NCBI GenBank assembly: GCA_020860885.1
Contig: JAJBTS010000220.1
Location: 1-16,724 of the forward strand
From: Bacteroidales bacterium
GTDB lineage: Bacteria > Bacteroidota > Bacteroidia > Bacteroidales > Azobacteroidaceae
DNA length: 16,724 bases
Direction of reading: 5' to 3'
Shown piece after piece: positions 1 to 7,929 of this stretch. Both the position numbers and the translations under genes were made by a program. The notes below the pieces were generated by a model, which made no database searches, was not told the origin of the DNA, and saw only the letters and a program-made list of their open reading frames with translations. The first letter of the stretch is position 1. Every line of letters starts with the position of its first letter.

Positions 1-2373
1 TACATAAAAATAACAGGTGAGAATAATTCTTTTACAGTTAACATAACGAATTCCGTTTTATCTTTTGAAATTTCACCTTTTATTATTCAATCCGACGAAT
101 TATGTAAATTAGTTCTGATTCTAAAAAAAGAAGATAATCTATATTTATGTGAGGATATTATTATCCCGCTCAATGACATTGCTTATAAAATAACAAATAA
201 TAATATCACATTTTGCAAAGGAGACGAAGCTATTGAAATAGGAGAAGAAAGCCAGCTCCATTATTCCTATAAATGGTATATAAAAGAAGATCCCACTACA
301 ACGTTGTCCACTCAATCGAAGTATAAGTTACCCCATTTAGAGGGAGGTAAATATGAATATATACTAGATATAACCCGCCCCGGAGGATGTTCTACCCAAT
401 CATCGGTATCCGTATATGTAAATACCACAGCAGTATGGACTCCCTCAGAATCAGGCAGTATCAGTGAAAAAGAAGACTGGAACAATCCCTTTAACTGGAG
501 TACCGGATTAGTACCGATCCCTTGTACGGATGTATATATACCCGGAAATTCAACTTCTTTCCCAAACCTGACAGAAGAAACAGATTATGTATGCAATAAT
601 ATTTATTTCATGCATGGAGCTCATATCGGTTATCCACATCGTTTGAAATACAGCCGGGCACACGTTCAATGGAACTGGGAATTGTACGATTCCGCTCAGG
701 ATAAATCTGTTACAGATATAAATAATGTAACAGATACTAAAAGTCATTTATCTTTCTCTGCAGCGTATGCAGGAGGGTTTCTTCAAAGAAACCAATGGCA
801 TATGCTTTCCGCTCCCTTACATAATATGTATTCCGGAGATTTAGCTTTCGGAGGTTATCCGCTTACCTATATGCGTAAATTCAACGTAATAGGTGGACCT
901 GTTCCTCCGGAAGGAGGAGTTGTGGAAGCATTATGGACAGGAACCTATTCCTCTCTGAAAGAACCCCTGAAATTAGGAGAAGGTTGGATTATGTGGATAA
1001 ATACTTTTATGAACCAAAATAAATATAGGGAAACAGCAATCCTTCTGGATAATCCTGTTTCCGATGAAGCAAGAACTATCGGATTAGCAGAAACCAACGG
1101 AATTGTAGAATTTCCTTATTACCAAAATAAAGATATGGTAAGGTCGCATCGAATATCAAAGACAGAGAATCACAATCAAACATATTATTACATAAATAAT
1201 GGATTGTCTCTGACCGGAGAAACGGAAACTGTGATTCGGGAAGAAAACGATAGGTCGTACCGGTTTATAGTTGAAGAATTTGAAAACAGTGAATGGAAAT
1301 TCCCTTCAACAACATCTTATACCATTGCTTTTGATAAGAACGTAGAAGCATTTGAACCCAGTTTTATTGTAGGTAATCCGTATATGTCCATGTTGGACTT
1401 CAAAGCGTTCCATGAAGCAAATAAAGGAGTTCTTTCTCCTAATTATTCTCTGTGGAATAATAATGCCTTCATGTCGTATACTTTTAATGAATACCTTGGT
1501 TTACTGGAATTAGCGGAAGGAAACACATCAAACCTTCCGGAAACCAAAGGATATATAGAACCGATGCATGCTTTTTTAGTAAAAGCTATAGAAGATGCGG
1601 AAACAGCTCTTCTGAATGAAATTACAATTACATTCAGTGTCGATATGGCGGTAGTGAGACCTCAACAAACCCTCCGGTCATCCAATAAAGATACCGCCCT
1701 ACCTAATGTATTAAAAATTAAGGCTTCAAATAAATCTAATTTTTCAGAAACGCTTATCGGACGATACGAATCAGCCGACGACTCCTATGTTAGCGGTGAA
1801 GATATTTATAAAGTTTTCAGCCAGGATAAGAATATTCCCGCAATATTTACTTTATCGGACAATCATGCAGTTGAAATGAATTTCATCAGTAATAACGAAA
1901 TAATGATTCCCATCGGTATCCGTACTCATTCTACAGGAAAAACAACTCTTACTTTCTCCGGAATGCCTGAATTCCATGCAGAAAGCATACATTTCATAGA
2001 TAATCAGGAAGAAAAGCTCATAGACTTAAGTAACAGGCAAAACGTAGATTATACTTTCTCAAACGATATACAAGGTGAAAATACCGGAAGGTTTTTTATC
2101 CATATTTCCCAACCCCCAAAAGGAGATGTAGGGATTGAAAGTATAGAGACCCGATTAATAAATGCCTACCGTGTATCCAATGGTATTTTTGTTTTCTCTT
2201 CACACAACGATCCCATACAGGAAATTAAAATATACGATATAGACGGAAAACTATATTATTCAAACAGCAATATCGATTCTCCTTTATATACAGTTAAAAT
2301 AGACTTGTCAGCCAACAGGCCATTCATAGTCAGAATTGTAACTAAAAAGCAGGTGAAAAGCATTAAATTATAG
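1..2373 (+). CDS. T9SS-secreted surface protein, 5' end outside the window
   Basis: The frame is open from base 1 to a TAG at 2371-2373, so this is the last 790 residues of a longer protein; no start lies in the window. Residues about 65-140 look like an Ig/PKD-like repeat (a cysteine, then YKWYI, then a second cysteine in RPGGC). Next comes a region rich in Trp, Asn and Gly (WNNPFNWSTGLVP, WHMLSAPL), typical of large Bacteroidales surface proteins of unknown function. The last roughly 80 residues match a type A T9SS sorting domain: a short linker, EIKIYDIDGKLYYS, a beta-strand run and the basic end KKQVKSIKL. By family knowledge this tail directs passage through the outer membrane by the Por machinery, followed by cleavage. 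No catalytic motif is visible, so a structural or adhesive role is only a guess. It converges on the minus-strand genes. Confidence 0.85.
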   Translation, partial: YIKITGENNSFTVNITNSVLSFEISPFIIQSDELCKLVLILKKEDNLYLCEDIIIPLNDIAYKITNNNITFCKGDEAIEIGEESQLHYSYKWYIKEDPTTTLSTQSKYKLPHLEGGKYEYILDITRPGGCSTQSSVSVYVNTTAVWTPSESGSISEKEDWNNPFNWSTGLVPIPCTDVYIPGNSTSFPNLTEETDYVCNNIYFMHGAHIGYPHRLKYSRAHVQWNWELYDSAQDKSVTDINNVTDTKSHLSFSAAYAGGFLQRNQWHMLSAPLHNMYSGDLAFGGYPLTYMRKFNVIGGPVPPEGGVVEALWTGTYSSLKEPLKLGEGWIMWINTFMNQNKYRETAILLDNPVSDEARTIGLAETNGIVEFPYYQNKDMVRSHRISKTENHNQTYYYINNGLSLTGETETVIREENDRSYRFIVEEFENSEWKFPSTTSYTIAFDKNVEAFEPSFIVGNPYMSMLDFKAFHEANKGVLSPNYSLWNNNAFMSYTFNEYLGLLELAEGNTSNLPETKGYIEPMHAFLVKAIEDAETALLNEITITFSVDMAVVRPQQTLRSSNKDTALPNVLKIKASNKSNFSETLIGRYESADDSYVSGEDIYKVFSQDKNIPAIFTLSDNHAVEMNFISNNEIMIPIGIRTHSTGKTTLTFSGMPEFHAESIHFIDNQEEKLIDLSNRQNVDYTFSNDIQGENTGRFFIHISQPPKGDVGIESIETRLINAYRVSNGIFVFSSHNDPIQEIKIYDIDGKLYYSNSNIDSPLYTVKIDLSANRPFIVRIVTKKQVKSIKL

Positions 2374-2379
2374 AAGAAT

Positions 2380-2419
2380 TTGAAAAAATGAGATCATGGA
2401 CTTTTCGGACCACCTCATT
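2380..2419 (-). terminator. Probable intrinsic terminator of the acyltransferase gene
   Basis: An imperfect hairpin pairs AATGAG (2387-2392) with CTCATT (2414-2419), with a short inner TGG/CCA helix. On the minus strand it is followed by a run of six T (2383-2388, partly shared with the stem). It sits in the 57-bp gap between two convergent genes. The stem is weak, so the call is tentative. Confidence 0.35.
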
Positions 2420-2430
2420 AAATACCCGTC

Positions 2431-3252
2431 CTACAGCTGATTTTGCAACAAATAGGTCTTTTCTTTCAGGAATTGTCCAAAGCTGTTAATATCTTTATAA
2501 TTGTTCTGTTCTTCTAAAGAAATAGGATCTCCAAATACCATATGTATGGTTTTTCCTTTCTTGGTATCCAATTCATGGCATAGACGGACGGTACGGATTC
2601 TCCAGTCTATCTTATCCAGAAAATTAAAGAACCAGGAATTTTGTCCGGAGATATATACAGGAACCACAGGAACCTTCGCTTTTCGGATCAGCTTAAGAAC
2701 TCCTTCCTGCCAGTCACGATCTTCCACTTTATTATTACCGATACTCTTTGAAACAGCTCCGGCAGGAAAAAATCCCAGAGGATGCTTTTGTTTCAGATGA
2801 AGGATACATTCTTTCACACCATCCAGGCTGGATTTCTTTACAGAATCCGAACTATAGGGATTTACACCGATAAAATGATCTTCCATAATATCTATTAATC
2901 CGAGCATCCAATTTACCATCACTTTATAATCGGGGCGGACTTTAGCCACCTCCCCTATCAGCATTATACCATCGATATGCCCGTAAGGATGATTGGAAAC
3001 CGTAATAAAAGGTTCTCCTTCAAATTGTTTAAGCACATCTATATTATGCACTTTGCGGGTAATACCCAACCCGTCTATCATCGCATCTTCAATATCCGTA
3101 CCTTCCTTATATTTAGCCGAATCGTACACCCGGTTTACCTTATTCAGACCCGCTATCTTCATCGCGCATTTAGCAAGAAAAGGGCCGTAAGATTTCTTAA
3201 ATACGGGGGAAAGACTTTCAAACAATTTGATATCAATAAGCTTTTCCTTCAT
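2431..3252 (-). CDS. PlsC-superfamily lysophospholipid/O-acyltransferase
   Basis: This is a 273-residue membrane-associated acyltransferase. The acceptor/catalytic block HPYGHIDG is at residues 88-95 (His88 and Asp94, the spacing of the hemolysin/ornithine- and glycine-lipid type O-acyltransferases). The second block, FFPAGAVSK, is at 161-169. The later SGQNSWFF (202-209) and FGDPISLEE (240-248) also fit that branch. By family knowledge it moves an acyl group to a lyso-lipid hydroxyl at the inner membrane. Whether the acceptor is lysophosphatidate or an amino-acid lipid cannot be read here. It follows the inositol-phosphate synthase gene by 78 bp, but a terminator fills that gap and I see no clear promoter, so it may be expressed by read-through or from a promoter inside the upstream gene. 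The lipid-related neighbourhood is suggestive only. Confidence 0.82.
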   Translation of the reverse strand: MKEKLIDIKLFESLSPVFKKSYGPFLAKCAMKIAGLNKVNRVYDSAKYKEGTDIEDAMIDGLGITRKVHNIDVLKQFEGEPFITVSNHPYGHIDGIMLIGEVAKVRPDYKVMVNWMLGLIDIMEDHFIGVNPYSSDSVKKSSLDGVKECILHLKQKHPLGFFPAGAVSKSIGNNKVEDRDWQEGVLKLIRKAKVPVVPVYISGQNSWFFNFLDKIDWRIRTVRLCHELDTKKGKTIHMVFGDPISLEEQNNYKDINSFGQFLKEKTYLLQNQL

Positions 3253-3264
3253 AAAAATTTCATT

Positions 3265-3305
3265 AAAAAAACCGTCATTACGAACCTCAGTGTTCGCAAT
3301 GACGG
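3265..3305 (-). terminator. Intrinsic terminator of the inositol operon
   Basis: The 14-bp arms at 3272-3285 and 3292-3305 (CCGTCATTACGAAC and its complement) have one mismatch and a 6-nt loop. On the minus strand the hairpin is followed by seven T (3265-3271). It lies 26 bp after the stop of the inositol-phosphate synthase gene and only 12 bp before the acyltransferase ATG. The CGTCATTGCGAAC arm resembles a widespread intergenic palindrome, so it could also be a copy of a REP-like repeat serving as a terminator. Confidence 0.8.
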
Positions 3306-3330
3306 CTTAATGTTATTCTGGCAGACTGTA

Positions 3331-4629
3331 TTAGTCCATAAAGTCAATTGTTTCCTCACCTATAATCTGACGTAAAGTATTTTTAAGTTTCACATATTGA
3401 ATAAACAGGTCATGCTCTGCAATATGTTCGTTGTCGTGCATAGGAGATTTGAAATAGAAAGACAACCAGGATTGGATGCCGCTCATACCTGCACGTTTTG
3501 CCAAATCCGTAAATAAAACCAAGTCCAGGCAAAGAGGAGCGGCCAGGATAGAGTCACGGCATAAGAAATCCACTTTCAATTGCATCGGATAACCCATCCA
3601 ACCGAAAATATCAATATTATCCCAACCTTCTTTATTGTCTTTGCGTGGAGGATAGTAGTTAATACGTACTTTATGATATACGTTCCCATACAACTCAGGA
3701 TAAAGATCCGGTTGAAGGATATTATCAATAACCGACAGTTTAGATTCTTCTTTTGTTTTGAAAGAACCCGGATCATCCAGTACTTCTCCGTCCCGGTTAC
3801 CCAGGATGTTCGTGGAGAACCATCCGTTCAGACCTAACATACGGGTTTTTAGCATTGGAGATAATACGGTCTTCAACATAGTTTGTCCTGTCTTAAAGTC
3901 CTTACCGCAAATAGGAGTTTGGGTTTTAGCAGACAGATCCCACATCGAAGGCATGTCGACTGTTAAGTTAGGAGCGCCGTTAATATAAGGAACTCCTTCC
4001 GTAAGACATGCATACGCATAGACCATAGAAGGTGCGATCTCTTCATTGTTTTCTTGCATTGCTTTTTCCAATGCAGGAAGAGTCTCATGTACGCTGCTTA
4101 TCTTTGTAAATACTTCTGTACTTCCACACCAGATACAAACGACACGATCACAGTTATTCTTTGATTTGAAATCCTGAATATCTTTACGGACAGCTTCCAT
4201 CAGATCCCACTTAGTAGGAGCTTCTTTTACCCAGGTTCCATTCAAACGTTTTACAAAATTCTGGTCGAAAACCGCTTTCATTGGTTTCACCGCCTGTAGT
4301 TCGTCTTTTACTTTGTCTAAATCTTCTACAGTCAGAACTTCAGCATGACGGGCAGCAGCATAGGCATCTTCTTCAAAGATATCCCAACCACCGAAAACGA
4401 TATCGTTCAGTTCAGCCAAAGGCACCACATCTTTAATCTTCGGGAAACGGTTTTCTTCTCTTTTTCCTAATCTGATTGTTGCCAACTGAGTAATAGAGCC
4501 AACGGGAACACCTAATCCTTTACGGGCAATCATAGTACCCGCAATAAAAGTAGTTGCCACGGCACCACCTACTCCAATTACAAGAACACCCAACTTTCCT
4601 TGAGCATTTTTTACTTGCATTTTTTCCAT
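3331..4629 (-). CDS. ino1: Myo-inositol-1-phosphate synthase (inositol-3-phosphate synthase)
   Basis: This cytosolic NAD-dependent enzyme converts glucose 6-phosphate to inositol 1-phosphate, the committed step of inositol synthesis. The 432 residues begin with a Rossmann glycine motif (GVGGAVATT, Gly19/Gly21/Gly22). The family's hallmark blocks follow in order: YINGAPNLTVDMPS, GKDFKTGQTMLKT, NILGNRDGEVLDDP, and the C-terminal CRDSILAAPLCLDLVLF, which corresponds to EDSLLAAPIILDLVLL in the eukaryotic enzyme. The length fits the Bacteroidota form, shorter than the roughly 510-residue eukaryotic proteins. ATGs at residues 1 and 4 are both possible starts. It is the last gene of the operon, 58 bp after the HAD gene, and ends at a strong hairpin. 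In Bacteroidota this enzyme feeds inositol lipids, both glycero- and sphingolipids. The assignment of the reaction is secure. Confidence 0.95.
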   Translation of the reverse strand: MEKMQVKNAQGKLGVLVIGVGGAVATTFIAGTMIARKGLGVPVGSITQLATIRLGKREENRFPKIKDVVPLAELNDIVFGGWDIFEEDAYAAARHAEVLTVEDLDKVKDELQAVKPMKAVFDQNFVKRLNGTWVKEAPTKWDLMEAVRKDIQDFKSKNNCDRVVCIWCGSTEVFTKISSVHETLPALEKAMQENNEEIAPSMVYAYACLTEGVPYINGAPNLTVDMPSMWDLSAKTQTPICGKDFKTGQTMLKTVLSPMLKTRMLGLNGWFSTNILGNRDGEVLDDPGSFKTKEESKLSVIDNILQPDLYPELYGNVYHKVRINYYPPRKDNKEGWDNIDIFGWMGYPMQLKVDFLCRDSILAAPLCLDLVLFTDLAKRAGMSGIQSWLSFYFKSPMHDNEHIAEHDLFIQYVKLKNTLRQIIGEETIDFMD

Positions 4630-4687
4630 AACTTTTTATTTATTTATTATTTCTTATGCGGCTGAGAACAACATCAGTCGTATTTAT

Positions 4688-5434
4688 TTATAATTCGAAA
4701 ATATTTCTCAATTCTTTAAAATCAAAAATAACAGCATCAGCTGTACTGCCCGGTTGATCTTCTTCCCAGGCCGGCCCGTTAATCCAGATTGTCTGACAAC
4801 CTATCGTTCTGGCGGGAACAATATCCTTCTTATACGAATCGCCAACCACCACCACTTCTTCGGGAAGCATTTTCAATGCCTGAACCCCTAATTCAAAGAT
4901 GGCAGGATCGGGTTTCCTGACTTTTACTACAGCAGATTCAATTATTTGTTCAAAGTATGAATCCAGTTCAAAATCCTTAATTACAGTATCAATGTTCCCA
5001 TAAAAGTTTGATACTAAGACTAATGGATACTTTCTTTTCAATGCCTGTAAAATAGGAATTGCATCTTTTAATACAGAACGCACAAAGTTATAACATTGAT
5101 TTGAAACGGCAATAGAATATTGCGAAGTTTTGCTATTTTCAGTTAAAAAACTTTTATCTACGAGCCATTTTATTTGTAATTCCGTCTTAGCAAGAAGAAC
5201 ATCCCTGAATGTAAAACCGGGTTGAATAACAGGGTGCATAGCTAAATATCGTTCACCATATATATAAGCTTCCCTGAAAGCTTCCTTACTCACCGGAATC
5301 TGATTATCCCGGTATGCATCCCACAATACCTCTACCCAGTGCTTACCGTTGCTGTCAATAGTAGCTCCGTAATCAAAAATAATCCCTTTAACTTTATCCA
5401 GGTTAAGCATAACTTTATCTTTTTTATTCCTCAT
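4688..5434 (-). CDS. HAD-superfamily hydrolase of the inositol cluster
   Basis: This is a 248-residue soluble HAD protein. Motif I is FDYGATID (nucleophile Asp21), motif II is VSN (Ser142), motif III is Lys174 in RKPDP, and motif IV is GDSYKKD (Asp199 and Asp204). The second Asp of the usual DxD pair, the general acid/base of many phosphatases, is Gly23 here, as in a DYGxT-type subgroup. The nucleophile and metal site are intact, so phosphatase activity is plausible but its chemistry may differ. The ATG at 5434 overlaps the stop of the CDP-alcohol transferase gene by 11 nt, which argues for translational coupling; a second ATG at 5410 would remove eight basic residues. By position it could dephosphorylate inositol phosphate or a phosphatidylinositol phosphate. 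The substrate is inference. Confidence 0.8.
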   Translation of the reverse strand: MRNKKDKVMLNLDKVKGIIFDYGATIDSNGKHWVEVLWDAYRDNQIPVSKEAFREAYIYGERYLAMHPVIQPGFTFRDVLLAKTELQIKWLVDKSFLTENSKTSQYSIAVSNQCYNFVRSVLKDAIPILQALKRKYPLVLVSNFYGNIDTVIKDFELDSYFEQIIESAVVKVRKPDPAIFELGVQALKMLPEEVVVVGDSYKKDIVPARTIGCQTIWINGPAWEEDQPGSTADAVIFDFKELRNIFEL

Positions 5435-6341
5435 CCATTTCCAGAGCGACTCTGAACTTCCTCGCCAGGCGCTCGTATTTTCTCATCATATAAAGGAGCA
5501 TCCCATTCATAACCGTTAATTCAAATACGAAATATATCCAGGGCAGATTGATCAATACACTTATAAATAAAACAATAGCACGTAAATTGAAAGACAGCAT
5601 ATTGGTATACTTAATAAACGGGAGGCTTTTTTTACGGTAATTCTTACGGAACCAATCCGGAGGATCTCCTTCGTATCCGGAGTTGATTACCTGAAATAAT
5701 TTTTGCATTTGGGGTGTCCATTTCTCCTGTCCCCGGGTATAGTTCAAATACATATATTCAAAGAATTTGATAAACGGTTGTTCTTTTCCATTTATTTCTT
5801 TGTACTTCTTTTCCAGATCTTTTGAATTATCCAACTCACTACCCTTTTTTCCATTCAGGAATAACAAATGTATATTCCGGAAGTAATCCGCCATAGAGGC
5901 CTGTTTAGAATGCGAGTATCCGGCAACGGCGGCTAAAATCAATATCCAATAGCTCCATTCCGGCCACAACCTGAAAACAATCGCAAGATAAATGGCAACA
6001 AACCAAAAATCACCACAGGCTCCATCCAGAATCCTACCCATTGCAGACTTCTGATTGGTCATACGGGCTAACTGTCCATCGGCACTATCGTACGAATTGG
6101 CCCAAATCAGTAAAAAAACTCCAAGCAGATTGATCCAGAAATCAGTAAAATAAAAACAAATACCGGCAGCTACACCAATAAAGATAGAAGCTATCGTAAC
6201 CTGATTGGGAGTAATTCCCCTTTTCTGAAAAAATAAGGCCCACTGATAACCTATTGGCCTGTAAAAGTAAATATCTATAAACTCTTCGGTATCTTCCGAT
6301 TTTAACGTGGACTTATATCCCGACTTTTTTTCTGTACTCAT
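5424..6341 (-). CDS. CDP-alcohol phosphatidyltransferase family protein, probable phosphoinositol transferase
   Basis: This is a 305-residue inner-membrane protein. The CDP-alcohol phosphotransferase signature spans residues 85-111: Asp85, Asp88-Gly89, Ala92-Arg93, eight residues, Gly102, three residues, Asp106. The fourth Asp, normally four residues after Asp106, is Gly110, and an Asp follows at 111. Hydrophobic helices lie at about 48-66, 70-84, 112-142 and 250-283. Between them is a hydrophilic stretch of about 100 residues (146-245), much longer than in small family members. By family knowledge such enzymes move a phospho-alcohol from a CDP carrier to a hydroxyl acceptor. Next to inositol-phosphate synthase and a nucleotidyltransferase, the likely donor is CDP-inositol, or CDP-diacylglycerol with inositol phosphate. 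Its start overlaps the ATP-grasp gene by 29 nt. The family call is sure; the substrate is not. Confidence 0.85.
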   Translation of the reverse strand: MSTEKKSGYKSTLKSEDTEEFIDIYFYRPIGYQWALFFQKRGITPNQVTIASIFIGVAAGICFYFTDFWINLLGVFLLIWANSYDSADGQLARMTNQKSAMGRILDGACGDFWFVAIYLAIVFRLWPEWSYWILILAAVAGYSHSKQASMADYFRNIHLLFLNGKKGSELDNSKDLEKKYKEINGKEQPFIKFFEYMYLNYTRGQEKWTPQMQKLFQVINSGYEGDPPDWFRKNYRKKSLPFIKYTNMLSFNLRAIVLFISVLINLPWIYFVFELTVMNGMLLYMMRKYERLARKFRVALEMDEE

Positions 6342-7212
6342 TTGAATGTAAGGGTTTTAATTCCGAACGTGCTATATTATAAATACATTCGGCAATATAA
6401 GGAGCCGCCTGTTTCCGGCAAGGGGCAAAACTAGGCCAGTCATTAAAATCTATAATTTTAATATTTCCGTTCTTATCCACCACACAATCTCCTCCATAAA
6501 TATATATATTCAGGACACGTGCAGACCGGCTGCAGTAGCTTTTCAACTCTTCGAGATCAAACGGAATCCCCTGAGCTTTACCGTTTATTTTTTCCAAGCC
6601 GAATTTACTGTGATTCAAATCATTGGGATAGAACCAATAAAAGAAATCCGTACCTTCTACTCCGTAAAACTTGATTAAATCGCCTTCCAGATGTTCATTT
6701 ATTACAGCCGAGGGTATGCCTCTTAAGGCGTATCCGCGGATCACACTTTCCGCTTCTTCCCCTATTCTTGCATAGGTTACGTCTTCGCGATGGATAGCAT
6801 GAAAATCGCCCCGCTTTATCCAGCAATGCGATCCTAAAGATTCCAGACCGTGAAATTCTTTGTCATCCGTTAGTACGATAATACTTTGGGGATGAGGTAT
6901 ATTGTTTTCCAGTAACAAACGGGTCATTTTCCCCCGGGTACAGTTTTCGATACCATATCCGGAATTAACCACTCTCTTTCCTTCATCTTCCAATTGCTGC
7001 AACTTCAAAATAGACTTCCTGTCCCGGACCATATTAAAAATAAAATCAGCATCTATTTTTCCAGTCTGAAACTCTTCTTCGGTATATTCGAAAACCTCGC
7101 AATTCTTTTCTATTAAATATTCTGTTGTTAAATTAAAAATGGCAACGTCATTGCCTATATGATTAGGAGAATATTGATTTCCTCTGCGTATTCCGGCTAT
7201 CTTAATTTTCAT
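6313..7212 (-). CDS. ATP-grasp enzyme of the inositol cluster
   Basis: This 299-residue protein has the ATP-grasp plan. There is an N-terminal pre-domain, then the nucleotide-binding lysine in CWIKRGD (Lys133), the hinge motif INEHLEGDLIKFYGV with Glu173, and the metal-binding end IKIIDFNDWPSFAPC (Asp255 and Asn257). The DFND-P pattern loosely recalls RimK-type ligases and the ITPK inositol-phosphate kinases, which share this fold. It could therefore ligate an amino acid or other acid to an amine or hydroxyl, or phosphorylate an inositol ring. The sequence alone does not decide. It lies 6 bp after the nucleotidyltransferase gene and overlaps the CDP-alcohol transferase gene by 29 nt, so it belongs to the same unit. 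I do not recall it as a part of the Bacteroides thetaiotaomicron inositol-lipid cluster, which makes it a candidate new step. Confidence 0.75.
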   Translation of the reverse strand: MKIKIAGIRRGNQYSPNHIGNDVAIFNLTTEYLIEKNCEVFEYTEEEFQTGKIDADFIFNMVRDRKSILKLQQLEDEGKRVVNSGYGIENCTRGKMTRLLLENNIPHPQSIIVLTDDKEFHGLESLGSHCWIKRGDFHAIHREDVTYARIGEEAESVIRGYALRGIPSAVINEHLEGDLIKFYGVEGTDFFYWFYPNDLNHSKFGLEKINGKAQGIPFDLEELKSYCSRSARVLNIYIYGGDCVVDKNGNIKIIDFNDWPSFAPCRKQAAPYIAECIYNIARSELKPLHSNEYRKKVGI

Positions 7213-7218
7213 TCTTTT

Positions 7219-7923
7219 TTAATCTTTTTGATTGAGGAATGCTTCTGCTTTCCGAATATCTTCGGCATGATCCACATCTACAATTTTCTTAAACGGATAG
7301 GCCTTCAACCTTAAGCCATCTTTTATTAATTGTCTTTGATAATTACGCATACGCGACATTCCGTTTTCGAGACATCTTTCTAATGTATGTATTGACTTAG
7401 AATCCAGACAGTAAATCCCTCCGGATACATATTTTATCTTCCCATCGTTTATATCCAAAAAATCATCAATATAGAGAGACGGGTCCACGGAAACATACAA
7501 AGGCTTCTCATCGTCGATATAACCGGTAACGGCCATCATACCATCATCCTCGTGATTATTTTCGAAGGATTTAATAAAGTCTGCGAATTCATCTTCTCTG
7601 AATATCGTATCAACGGTAGTAAGACAAAACTTCCCATCTTTTATCGAATCCCGTAATTCAAAAAAACTATGCATGGAACTGGGAGTAGACTTTACAATCA
7701 GATATAATGGAACGGGTAATTGCAGAGAGCGGATATACTCCTGCACTTCTGTCATTTCTTCATTAACGATGATACTTATCGACTCAGCATTATTCGCAGA
7801 AAATATATCTATCAACCGTTTTATTAAAGGAACTTCATTCAACTCAACCAAAGGTTTAGGACGTTTCACTCCTTCCTGTGCCAGGCGCGACCCTTCCCCT
7901 GCAGCTATAATAGCGTATCTCAT
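7219..7923 (-). CDS. Nucleotidyltransferase, possible inositol-phosphate cytidylyltransferase
   Basis: This is a 234-residue cytosolic protein with the sugar-nucleotidyltransferase fold. The N-terminal signature AAGEGSRL is at residues 7-14, the conserved lysine in RPKPL is Lys23, the metal-binding acid is in TTVDT (Asp105), and a second acidic pair is near the end in IVDVD (Asp216/Asp218). It is a stand-alone catalytic domain with no hexapeptide or transferase domain fused. It lies between the PdxA-like and ATP-grasp genes with 6-bp gaps on both sides. In organisms that make di-myo-inositol phosphate, a relative of this fold makes CDP-inositol and is paired or fused with a CDP-alcohol transferase. 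The same pairing here, plus inositol-phosphate synthase, suggests CTP + inositol phosphate as substrates. This is inference; NTP and sugar specificity are not visible. Confidence 0.8.
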   Translation of the reverse strand: MRYAIIAAGEGSRLAQEGVKRPKPLVELNEVPLIKRLIDIFSANNAESISIIVNEEMTEVQEYIRSLQLPVPLYLIVKSTPSSMHSFFELRDSIKDGKFCLTTVDTIFREDEFADFIKSFENNHEDDGMMAVTGYIDDEKPLYVSVDPSLYIDDFLDINDGKIKYVSGGIYCLDSKSIHTLERCLENGMSRMRNYQRQLIKDGLRLKAYPFKKIVDVDHAEDIRKAEAFLNQKD

Positions 7924-7929
7924 ATTTAT

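Noticed and set aside
304..2373. TTG at 304 as the start of the surface protein
   Set aside because: The frame is open to base 1 and the Ig-like domain starts before 304, so the true start is outside the window.
2977..3375. 132-codon plus-strand frame across the acyltransferase start
   Set aside because: It spans the terminator hairpin and two minus-strand gene ends; no family resemblance.
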